Source: Lachnospiraceae bacterium | GTDB taxonomy: Bacteria; Bacillota; Clostridia; Lachnospirales; Lachnospiraceae | Length of the DNA: 17,948 bases | Assembly: GCA_024697505.1 (NCBI GenBank) | Contig: JAILFQ010000223.1 | Location: 1-17,948 of the forward strand | Direction: 5' to 3' | In this document: positions 8,204-15,008 of the stretch, piece after piece | Layout: each line of letters starts with the position of its first letter | Numbering within the stretch: position 1 is the stretch's first letter | Position numbers and translations under genes: made by a program | The notes under the pieces: model-generated | What the model was told of the DNA's origin: nothing | Databases searched by the model: none | The model's input: only the letters and a program-made list of their open reading frames with translations

Positions 8204-9387
8204 TGAAGCGTTATTTGGCTTTTATCAATAGAATTAAATGTATTTTGGCACTTTTAATCATAACCTTGATTGTGGGAATTTTACCTGCTAAGGCGGTTTT
8301 TGCTAAGACTTCAGAAGACATTACTATACCTACATATAATTCAGAAGACAAAACTGGTGATTATGAAGTGTTTATAGGAGAAATCAGCACTGTTTCCGCT
8401 ATAAATGTTTATGTTGGACCTGGACTTGGGTACTCCAGGCTTACAGTCGAAGGACAAAAATCAGGAGTAAAACTTTATCTTGAAGATATGGTTGCCGTGA
8501 TAGCGAGTGAATATTCAGCAGAGGGGGAACTCTGGTACAAAGTAAGTTGGACTAAGAATGATGACATAAACATTTATGTAGGTTATGTTAATTCAAAATA
8601 TATAACCGTTTCTGAAGAAATCGCCATGCCTTTGGCAACATCAACTCCTACACCAAGTCCTACACCACTGCCTACAAACACGCCTACTCCGAAGCCTACA
8701 AACACGCCTACTCCGGTTATTACAAAGGCGCCTACCCAGGCACCTTCTCCTGTTCCTACACAACCGCAGGTTAAAAGAAGTCTTACCACAAAAGAGATTA
8801 CCATGTGGGTTGGAGCCGGCGCTCTTTGGGTTGCGGCAGCAGCCGTAGTTTTTCTTGTGATCAGTGAAGTAAAGAGAAACAAGGAGTCTGACAAACTTTC
8901 CAAAAAGGCAGACGAAGTAAAACAAAGACTTTCTCACAAGGAAGAAGCAAAAGAGCAGGCAGAGCATATTGCTACGATAAGAAGAAAATATGAGCCTTAC
9001 GTCACTTCCGCTACGGAAAAGGAGCAGAAAGAAGAAAGAAAGGTCTTAATGGAAGAAGCCAAGATCAGGAGACCTTTTGTAAGTGAGGATTTCTATGAGG
9101 ATGAGTTACAAGAAGATTACAGCAAAAATTCTGTGGAACTTAATCCTATAATGCAGCAAATGTCCTTGAGTCTTAAGGCAAAAGAGGCTTTAAGACAGGA
9201 AATCTTCGGCCTTAAAGAAGGGGATATTGTGGAGCATGAGTACTACGGAAGAGGAATTGTTACAGATAATACAGATGTGGACTCGGTTGAGGTCCAGTTC
9301 GCCGACGAAGTAAGATATATAAGTAAGGCGGGAGCAGTTGCAAAAAAACTTATGAGAAAGGCTAAGTTCAGAGATGGGAAATTTTAA
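8203..9387 (+). CDS. Single-pass membrane protein: SH3-like ectodomain, Pro/Thr linker, TM, cytosolic Tudor-like domain
   Basis: A 394-residue modular protein of unknown function. A signal peptide is seen at 1-34: basic start, hydrophobic 12-28, cleavage likely after AVFA. Residues about 50-136 resemble a bacterial SH3-like domain (INVYVGPGLGYSRL, LWYKVSW, IYVGYVNSKYI), a module often used for wall or peptide binding. Residues 143-188 are a Pro/Thr-rich linker. A TM helix at 199-223 is followed by basic residues (KRNK), placing the C terminus in the cytosol. A charged, probably coiled-coil stretch (224-330) leads to a small beta domain at about 337-384 (EGDIVEHEYYGRGIV, VEVQFADEVRYI). The last resembles the C-terminal Tudor-like domain of UvrD/PcrA or CarD-like folds. 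The gene overlaps DUF815 by one base and the TraX gene by 14. GAGGA at 8189-8193 is its SD. Domain calls are by eye; the topology is well supported. Confidence 0.78.
   Translation: MKRYLAFINRIKCILALLIITLIVGILPAKAVFAKTSEDITIPTYNSEDKTGDYEVFIGEISTVSAINVYVGPGLGYSRLTVEGQKSGVKLYLEDMVAVIASEYSAEGELWYKVSWTKNDDINIYVGYVNSKYITVSEEIAMPLATSTPTPSPTPLPTNTPTPKPTNTPTPVITKAPTQAPSPVPTQPQVKRSLTTKEITMWVGAGALWVAAAAVVFLVISEVKRNKESDKLSKKADEVKQRLSHKEEAKEQAEHIATIRRKYEPYVTSATEKEQKEERKVLMEEAKIRRPFVSEDFYEDELQEDYSKNSVELNPIMQQMSLSLKAKEALRQEIFGLKEGDIVEHEYYGRGIVTDNTDVDSVEVQFADEVRYISKAGAVAKKLMRKAKFRDGKF
8671..8715 (+). repeat. Imperfect direct repeat in Pro/Thr linker coding region
   Basis: Two identical 21-base copies (8671-8691 and 8695-8715) occur at a 24-base period. 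They encode PTNTPTP twice, separated by a Lys codon. Related CCTACA/ACTCCT units extend on both sides (about 8640-8770). In-frame repeat expansion would change only linker length, so length variation between strains is plausible. Confidence 0.85.
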
Positions 9388-10339
9388 GATAAACTGTAAG
9401 CAACTTAAAATACTTGCAATGGTAACTATGATCTTAGACCATATTGCATACTACTTTGTTGATAGGGGCAACCTGCTTGAGGCTATGCCGGAAGCTACAT
9501 GGATCTTTCCTCTTTACTATGTTTTTCATATTATCGGAAGACTTGCTTTTCCTATAATGGTTTTCCTTCTTGTTGAGGGTTTTATTCATACCAAAAACAT
9601 AAAAAGATACGTCCTGCTTATTCTTATAACAGCGTTTGTAACTGAGGTTATCTATGACTACGGAAATGCCGGAAAGTTCGATGCCGCGCAGCAGAACCCG
9701 CTGTTTATCCTTTTTGTCGGTCTTGTTTTGCTTTGCGGAATAGAAGCTATGTACAAGGTAGATAAGTGGGACGGCGTTTTTAAAAGCGTTAAGTACGTAA
9801 TTTACTATACGGCGGGGGCGATTGTAACCTATCTGTTTTTCTGGGAAGGAAGAAGTGTGTTTTACATTTTATCCGGTTTTGCCGGAAAGACAGCCACAGA
9901 TTATCTGGTATTTCTTTCATCCGGACTATTTAAAGCCATAATACTTGGATCGGGTTTTGTTTCTTTGGCCTTTTTTATATATCTTTTTAAGAAGAGAACA
10001 GAAGAAGAGAAGTGCCGCTTTGCTTATTCCATGGCGCTTGTTATTTCTGCCATGCTTCTTGTAAGCCGTTTTATTCTTAAGATAGATTACGGAGCTTTTG
10101 GCCTTCTTGCCATTGTTATGGCCTATTCTTTCAGAAAAGATCCAAGAACAAGAATGCTTGCGGCTGTTTTACCGCTTTTCTTAACAAATCCTTATGAGGT
10201 GGTATCATTTGTGCTTGTATTTATTGTTGCAGGCTACAATGGAGAAAGAGGGAATATAAGGAGCAAATATTTTTATTATGTATTCTTCCCGCTTCATATT
10301 GCGGTTATCTACAGTCTCAGCAAATTGTTGTGCGGTTAG
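9374..10339 (+). CDS. TraX family membrane protein (first copy)
   Basis: A 321-residue polytopic membrane protein of the TraX family, named after the F-plasmid protein that N-acetylates pilin. Chromosomal Firmicute members are of unknown substrate and are often described as putative acyltransferase-like proteins. The family N terminus is clear: NCKQLKILAMVTMILDHIAY, with the conserved Asp-His. It is followed by IGRLAFPIMVFLLVEGF and HTKNIKRY. The C-terminal YNGERGNIRSKY then leads into FPLHI. About eight hydrophobic helices are visible. The ATG at 9374 lies inside the end of the SH3/TM gene (14-base overlap) with only a weak SD (AAAGG, 9357-9361), so translation is probably coupled. There are no conjugation genes near, so a role in pilin modification is unlikely. 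A close paralogue follows directly. Confidence 0.87.
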   Translation: MGNFKINCKQLKILAMVTMILDHIAYYFVDRGNLLEAMPEATWIFPLYYVFHIIGRLAFPIMVFLLVEGFIHTKNIKRYVLLILITAFVTEVIYDYGNAGKFDAAQQNPLFILFVGLVLLCGIEAMYKVDKWDGVFKSVKYVIYYTAGAIVTYLFFWEGRSVFYILSGFAGKTATDYLVFLSSGLFKAIILGSGFVSLAFFIYLFKKRTEEEKCRFAYSMALVISAMLLVSRFILKIDYGAFGLLAIVMAYSFRKDPRTRMLAAVLPLFLTNPYEVVSFVLVFIVAGYNGERGNIRSKYFYYVFFPLHIAVIYSLSKLLCG

Positions 10340-10354
10340 TAAAGGGCGCGTCTT

Positions 10355-11302
10355 ATGGGACTTTCACTTAACGGAAAACAACTTAAAATATTGGCTTGTG
10401 TTTTTATGCTTACGGATCATGTGGGGGCGGCAATTTTTGAGACTGCCCATCTTACTGTTAAGTATCCATGGGCAAATACGGCAAACCAGATTCTGAGAGG
10501 AGTGGGGCGCCTGGCCCTTCCGATATATATTTTCCTGCTTATAGAAGGTTTTGTTTATACAAAAAACAGGGTAAGGTACGGCCTTTCCCTTCTTTTGCTT
10601 GCCTTGATATCGGAAATCCCATTCGATCTTTGCTTTTACAGAGTGCTTACCTTCAACCACCAGAATACTATTTTTATGTTACTGATCGGCTATGTTACTA
10701 TTTGGGGCATGCACCTTTGCTTAAAGCAGAAAAACTGGCACACAGCCTTTCAATATTTAAAGTATCCTTCAGCTTTTCTTTCTGCTTTTTATATCGCTTT
10801 TTCTCTGTTTTTTAAAACGGAAATAAGAAGTACCATAAAGACTTTATCGGGCTTTTTGGGGCATGAAATAGATGCTTTTGCCTACACGCAGGCTTACAGG
10901 TACGCATCATTTGCCATAGGGCTTTTAGCGGTAATTGTGCTTTTCTTTATACTGAGAAAGAAGACAAATGATGAAGCCTGTTCCATTCTTTATGCTTTTT
11001 CTCTTGCAGGACTCGGAGTTTTTGCCGGGGATATGGCAAGAGTGGATTACCTAGGTTACGGAGTGCTTGCGGTGGTTCTTGCCTATGTGTTTAGATTTAA
11101 CTACGCAAGGAGAACTCTTGTTATGGCAATTCCGCTTACGCTGCATGCTTACGACGGGCTTATTTCTTTCTTTACGGTTGCATTTACGGACGGGTACACC
11201 GGTACAAGAGGAAATATCAGGCATAAGTATCTTTTTTACATATTTTATCCGGCACACATTATGGTGCTTATGACGGTTAGAATGGTGGTTTTTAAGATTT
11301 AA
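10355..11302 (+). CDS. TraX family membrane protein (second copy)
   Basis: A 315-residue paralogue of the preceding gene, with the same order of motifs. LNGKQLKILACVFMLTDHVGA carries the Asp-His pair, followed by VGRLALPIYIFLLIEGF and YTKNRVRY. The C-terminal YTGTRGNIRHKY is followed by YPAHI. About eight to nine hydrophobic helices are visible, so it is an integral membrane protein with probable acyltransferase-like function and unknown substrate. The start is the ATG at 10355, 15 bases after the first copy, with AAAGGG (10341-10346) as SD. The two proteins are clearly homologous but diverged throughout, so the duplication is not recent. It is the last gene of the cluster. The tRNA promoter starts 17 bases after its stop and no separate terminator is seen, so transcripts may read through into the tRNAs. 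Confidence 0.87.
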   Translation: MGLSLNGKQLKILACVFMLTDHVGAAIFETAHLTVKYPWANTANQILRGVGRLALPIYIFLLIEGFVYTKNRVRYGLSLLLLALISEIPFDLCFYRVLTFNHQNTIFMLLIGYVTIWGMHLCLKQKNWHTAFQYLKYPSAFLSAFYIAFSLFFKTEIRSTIKTLSGFLGHEIDAFAYTQAYRYASFAIGLLAVIVLFFILRKKTNDEACSILYAFSLAGLGVFAGDMARVDYLGYGVLAVVLAYVFRFNYARRTLVMAIPLTLHAYDGLISFFTVAFTDGYTGTRGNIRHKYLFYIFYPAHIMVLMTVRMVVFKI

Positions 11303-11319
11303 CAAAAAATAAACTAATC

Positions 11320-11348
11320 TTGACATTTGCGCTTTTCCGTTGCATAAT
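11320..11348 (+). promoter_or_regulatory. Promoter of the tRNA pair
   Basis: A perfect -35 TTGACA (11320-11325) and a -10 CATAAT (11343-11348) are separated by exactly 17 bases. Transcription would start near 11355, about 25 bases before tRNA-Pro. This fits a strong housekeeping sigma factor promoter for a stable RNA unit. Confidence 0.82.
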
Positions 11349-11378
11349 ATCAAGGTCGGCAATAAATAAGCCAAGTAT

Positions 11379-11452
11379 CGAGGCGTGGCTCAGTTTGGTA
11401 GAGCGCTGCGTTCGGGACGCAGAGGCCGCGTGTTCGAATCACGTCGCCTCGA
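11379..11452 (+). tRNA. tRNA-Pro (anticodon CGG)
   Basis: A full cloverleaf can be folded by hand. The acceptor is CGAGGCG/CGCCTCG (11379-11385 with 11445-11451, all seven paired). The D stem is GCTC/GAGC. The anticodon stem CTGCG/CGCAG has the loop TTCGGGA, giving anticodon CGG (reads CCG). The T arm GCGTG/CACGT has a TTCGAAT loop (one G-U closing pair). Discriminator A is at 11452. CCA is not encoded, so it must be added after transcription. Confidence 0.96.
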
Positions 11453-11459
11453 TTTTTTT

Positions 11460-11532
11460 GCTGGAATAGCTCAGTCGGTAGAGCGACGCACTCGTAATGC
11501 GTAGGTCGTCGGTTCAAGTCCGATTTCCAGCT
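11460..11532 (+). tRNA. tRNA-Thr (anticodon CGT)
   Basis: A complete cloverleaf: acceptor GCTGGAA/TTCCAGC (11460-11466 with 11525-11531) and D stem GCTC/GAGC. The anticodon stem ACGCA/TGCGT has the loop CTCGTAA, giving anticodon CGT (reads ACG). The T arm is GTCGG/CCGAT with loop TTCAAGT (one G-U pair). The discriminator is T at 11532, and there is no encoded CCA. It lies seven bases after tRNA-Pro and the same promoter should serve both. Confidence 0.96.
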
Positions 11533-11542
11533 TAAAAGCAAC

Positions 11543-11573
11543 GGGTCGTATATATACGGCCCTTTTTTATTTT
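11543..11573 (+). terminator. Intrinsic terminator after the tRNA pair
   Basis: An 8-bp stem (11543-11550 GGGTCGTA with 11555-11562 TACGGCCC, one G-U) has a TATA loop and is followed by TTTTTTATTTT. It lies ten bases after tRNA-Thr and 28 bases before the next promoter's -35 element. Confidence 0.88.
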
Positions 11574-11600
11574 GCCCAAAAATGACATCAAATGCTTCAT

Positions 11601-11629
11601 TTGACATAGAGCGTAAAAAGCCTTAAAAT
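11601..11629 (+). promoter_or_regulatory. Promoter of the CorC-type gene and downstream operon
   Basis: A perfect -35 TTGACA (11601-11606) and a -10 TAAAAT (11624-11629) are spaced by 17 bases. Start of transcription would be near 11636, giving a leader of about 30 bases with the SD AGGAGA at 11651-11656. No other promoter or terminator was found between here and the window end, so this may drive the genes to at least dapF. Confidence 0.78.
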
Positions 11630-11665
11630 TATCTTTAACTATATGCATAAAGGAGAAATTTAATC

Positions 11666-12973
11666 TTGGATCCCGCGGGTCAATATATCATTTTATTTAT
11701 ACTCATTGTTTTATCTGCATTCTTCTCTTCGGCGGAGACTGCGCTTACATCGGTAAATAAACTCAAAATACGTTCCCTTGCCGAGGACGGTCATAAAAAA
11801 GCCAAAATGGTTTTTAAACTTATTGAAAAACCGGACAAAATGCTTAGCGCAATCCTTATCGGAAATAATATTGTAAATATTTCCGCGTCTTCCCTTGCAA
11901 CAACAATAGCGGTAAAACTGCTGGGAAGCATGGGTGCGGGAATTGCAACCGGTGTTCTTACTCTTATAATCCTTGTTTTCGGAGAAATAACCCCCAAATC
12001 TCTTGCCACAAGATACCCGGAAAAATTTTCTTTTTTCTATGTACCTTTAATAAGTGCACTTACTTTTATTTTTACACCTATAATTTATCTTGTTAATGCC
12101 CTTTCAAGAGTAATTGTAAGGCTCTTTGAGAAAAAGGGTGAAGTCTCTACGGACACCGTTACGGAGGACGAGCTTCTTACAATGGTGGATGTAAGCCACG
12201 AAGAAGGCGTTATAGAGTCCGAAGAAAGGGAAATGATAACAAATATTGTAGACTTTGGCGACAGCCTCGCAAAAGACGTTATGGTCCCAAGAATAGACAT
12301 GGCGTTTGCAAATATAGATATGACCTACAATGAACTTGTTGCCGCCTTTGAAAAGGATATGTACACAAGACTTCCGGTTTATAAGGAATCCATAGATGAC
12401 GTTGTGGGCGTTATAAGCCTTAAGGATGTTTTCTTTTACAAAGGAAACAAGAAGGACTTTAAAGTTGCGGACTTTATGAGGGAACCTTTCTTTACATACG
12501 AGTCCAAGAAGACCTCCGAACTTTTAAGGGAGCTTAAAAAGGCAACCAATCCGGTAGCCATAGTTCTTGATGAATACGGAGTTACCGCAGGTCTTATTAC
12601 AATAGAAGATCTGGTTGAAGAAATAGTTGGAGAGATAAGAGACGAGTACGACGAGGATGAAGAAGACGACATTATTAAAGTGGGGGATAACACCTACAAA
12701 ATAAGCGGTCTTACTAAACTCGACGAGCTTAGCGATTCTCTGGGCCTTAAAATAGAATCCGATGAATACGACTCCATAGCGGGCCATGTGATCCATCTTC
12801 TCGGGCACCTTCCGGCAGAGGGCGAAAAGGTTGAAGAAGACGGCTGTACTTACGAAGTTCTTACAATGGATAAGAACCGAATAGACAAGATCCTGCTTAC
12901 GCTTCCGGGCAGTAAAGATGGAGAAAATGAGTCCGAAAAGGACACAGATAAGGAAAAAGACACACAGGAATAG
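11666..12973 (+). CDS. CorC/HlyC-type membrane protein (DUF21, CBS pair, CorC domain)
   Basis: A 435-residue membrane protein of the hemolysin C/CorC/CNNM-like family, implicated in Mg2+/Co2+ homeostasis or efflux. The N-terminal DUF21 domain (about 1-190) has several TM helices and the family signature LSAFFSSAETALTSVNK. The CBS pair starts near MVPR (206-209), contains TRLPVY and VVGVISLKDVF, and continues through DEYGVTAGLITIEDLVEEI. A strongly acidic run DEYDEDEEDD follows, then the small C-terminal CorC_HlyC domain (about 340-415) and a charged tail rich in Asp, Glu and Lys. The start is TTG at 11666, supported by AGGAGA nine bases upstream and by family-like residues right after it. No ATG is usable without losing the first TM helix. 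A strong promoter lies directly upstream. The transported ion is uncertain, the family is secure. Confidence 0.92.
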   Translation: MDPAGQYIILFILIVLSAFFSSAETALTSVNKLKIRSLAEDGHKKAKMVFKLIEKPDKMLSAILIGNNIVNISASSLATTIAVKLLGSMGAGIATGVLTLIILVFGEITPKSLATRYPEKFSFFYVPLISALTFIFTPIIYLVNALSRVIVRLFEKKGEVSTDTVTEDELLTMVDVSHEEGVIESEEREMITNIVDFGDSLAKDVMVPRIDMAFANIDMTYNELVAAFEKDMYTRLPVYKESIDDVVGVISLKDVFFYKGNKKDFKVADFMREPFFTYESKKTSELLRELKKATNPVAIVLDEYGVTAGLITIEDLVEEIVGEIRDEYDEDEEDDIIKVGDNTYKISGLTKLDELSDSLGLKIESDEYDSIAGHVIHLLGHLPAEGEKVEEDGCTYEVLTMDKNRIDKILLTLPGSKDGENESEKDTDKEKDTQE

Positions 12974-12994
12974 TGTTTTGTAAAGGAATTTGTA

Positions 12995-14989
12995 ATGATA
13001 CTTTCAGTCAGTAATATTTCTAAAAGTTTTGGAACAGACGAGGTTTTAAAGGATATAGCCTTTCATATCAATGATAGAGAAAAGGCTGCGATTGTAGGAA
13101 TCAACGGTGCGGGTAAATCAACACTTTTTAAGATCATTGTGGGAGAATCCACCCCGGATTCCGGCGAAGTGGTTTTTGCTAAAGGAAGCACTTTCGGCTA
13201 TCTTTCCCAGCATCAGGACCTTGTTTCGGACAATACAATATACGAGGAACTCTTAACAACAAAAGCGGACGTGATAAGACTTGAGGAAACCATCCGCTCC
13301 CTGGAACTGCAAATGAAGCATTTAGAGGGAGAAGAACTGGAAAAGGTAATGTCCGATTACACCAGAGCTACTCACGAATTTGAAATGAAAAACGGCTATG
13401 CCTACAAAAGTGAAGTGGTGGGCGTTTTAAAAGGACTTGGTTTTGAAGAGGAAGAGTTTGACAAACACGTTAATAAACTTTCCGGTGGCCAAAAGACCAG
13501 AATAGCTCTTGGCAAACTTCTTCTTAATAAGCCGGATCTTATTATGCTGGATGAGCCCACAAACCATCTTGACATGCAGTCAATTTCCTGGCTTGAGGAC
13601 TTTCTTGCCCTTTACAAAGGGGCGGTGATCGTTATTGCCCACGACCGTTATTTCCTGGACAGAATTGTTACAAAGGTTATAGAGATAGAACATCATAAAG
13701 CCAGAGTCTTTGAAGGCAATTACACCGCATATGCTGAAAAGAAGGCGGCTCTCAGAGCAGAAGAAATTAAGCATTACTATGAACAGCAAAAAGATATTAA
13801 GCACCAGGAAGAAGTAATTGCCAAGCTTAAATCTTTTAATCGCGAAAAGTCAATAAAAAGAGCGGAAAGCAGAGAAAAGATGCTGGCTAAGGTGGAACGC
13901 CTGGAAAAGCCTGTGGAAGAAAACGCTTCCATGAACATAAAACTGGAACCGAATATACTCAGCGGCAATGATGTGCTCGCCGTAAAACACCTTGCCAAGG
14001 CTTTTGGTGAAAACAGGCTTTTCAACGATATTAGTTTTGAGATTAAACGCGGCGAGAGAGTTGCCATAATAGGCGCCAACGGAACAGGTAAAACAACCAT
14101 CCTCAAAATGATAAACGGTCTTCTTCCGGCAGATAGCGGAGAGATTGTACCCGGTGCAAAGGTGTATATTGGCTATTACGACCAGGAGCACCAGGTTCTT
14201 AGTATGGAAAAGACCTTGTTTGAAGAAATAAGCGATGATTATCCTGCCATGGACAATACCCGGATAAGAAATGCCCTTGCTGCATTTCTTTTTACAGGGG
14301 ATGATGTATTTAAACAGGTAAAGGAGCTTAGCGGCGGCGAAAGAGGCAGAGTTTCTCTTTGCAAGCTTATGCTTTCCGATTCCAACTTTCTTATTCTGGA
14401 CGAGCCTACAAACCATTTGGATATGATTTCAAAGGAAATCCTTGAAAATGCTTTGCTCTCGTATACGGGAACGGTTCTCTATGTTTCCCATGACCGTTAT
14501 TTTATAAATAAAACCGCTACAAGGATTTTGGATCTTACAAGCGGACATATGCTTTCTTATCCGGGTAATTACGAAAATTATCTTGAAAAGAGAGAGGCAA
14601 ATGAAAGGCTTTACCTGAAGGGTGAAGGCTATGGTGTTAAGGAGCAGGAACTCCTTACCGCAGCCGGGACCCACACCTCTTCTAAAGGCCTTGCAGGAGA
14701 AATATACGGAAGAAAGGCTGAAGAATCTTCCGAGAAAGTTTCTTACAAGCAGGAATGGCAGGCTATGAAAGAGGAACAGGCCAGAAAGAGAAAAAGAGAG
14801 AACGATCTTAAAAAGATTGAAGCGGAAATAGAAAAAACAGAGAAAAAAATCGCTGAACTTGATGAACTCATTTCAGACGAAAAGGTATATACTGATGTTG
14901 AAAAACTTATGGAAGTTACAAAACAACGGGAAGCCGAAAACAATAAATTAATAAAACTTATGGAAGAGTGGGAAGCTCTTGCCGAGTAA
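12995..14989 (+). CDS. ABC-F family ATPase (YdiF/Uup-like)
   Basis: A 664-residue soluble protein with two ABC nucleotide-binding domains and no membrane segments, the ABC-F pattern of ribosome-associated ATPases that act on stalled or antibiotic-bound ribosomes. Domain 1 has Walker [10 protein letters not shown] (35-43), signature LSGGQ (162-166) and Walker B with D186-E187-P-T-N-H. Domain 2 has GANGTGKTT (360-368), LSGGE (445-449) and D469-E470-P-T-N-H. Both catalytic glutamates are kept. A charged helical linker between domains (about 255-315) is the P-site-tRNA interaction motif region. A C-terminal coiled coil (about 585-655, [20 protein letters not shown]) resembles Uup and YdiF, so housekeeping function is more likely than antibiotic resistance. 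The ATG at 12995 has AAAGGA upstream. It is 21 bases after the CorC-type gene. Confidence 0.93.
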   Translation: MILSVSNISKSFGTDEVLKDIAFHINDREKAAIVGINGAGKSTLFKIIVGESTPDSGEVVFAKGSTFGYLSQHQDLVSDNTIYEELLTTKADVIRLEETIRSLELQMKHLEGEELEKVMSDYTRATHEFEMKNGYAYKSEVVGVLKGLGFEEEEFDKHVNKLSGGQKTRIALGKLLLNKPDLIMLDEPTNHLDMQSISWLEDFLALYKGAVIVIAHDRYFLDRIVTKVIEIEHHKARVFEGNYTAYAEKKAALRAEEIKHYYEQQKDIKHQEEVIAKLKSFNREKSIKRAESREKMLAKVERLEKPVEENASMNIKLEPNILSGNDVLAVKHLAKAFGENRLFNDISFEIKRGERVAIIGANGTGKTTILKMINGLLPADSGEIVPGAKVYIGYYDQEHQVLSMEKTLFEEISDDYPAMDNTRIRNALAAFLFTGDDVFKQVKELSGGERGRVSLCKLMLSDSNFLILDEPTNHLDMISKEILENALLSYTGTVLYVSHDRYFINKTATRILDLTSGHMLSYPGNYENYLEKREANERLYLKGEGYGVKEQELLTAAGTHTSSKGLAGEIYGRKAEESSEKVSYKQEWQAMKEEQARKRKRENDLKKIEAEIEKTEKKIAELDELISDEKVYTDVEKLMEVTKQREAENNKLIKLMEEWEALAE

Positions 14990-15008
14990 AAAGGAGATGT
15001 GTAAAGAG

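Noticed and set aside
8671..8715. Short repeats as a CRISPR-like array
   Set aside because: The spacer between copies is three bases and the repeats are in-frame codons of a Pro/Thr linker.
9374..11302. TraX genes as evidence for a conjugative plasmid or ICE
   Set aside because: No relaxase, type IV secretion, integrase or att repeats are present. TraX homologues are common on Firmicute chromosomes.
11379..11532. tRNA genes as an integration site of a mobile element
   Set aside because: Both tRNAs are complete and no duplicated tRNA 3' end or integrase was found in the window.
12995..14989. ABC-F protein as an antibiotic-resistance determinant
   Set aside because: The C-terminal coiled coil and housekeeping operon setting resemble YdiF/Uup, not the typical resistance ABC-F proteins; no mobile context is seen.
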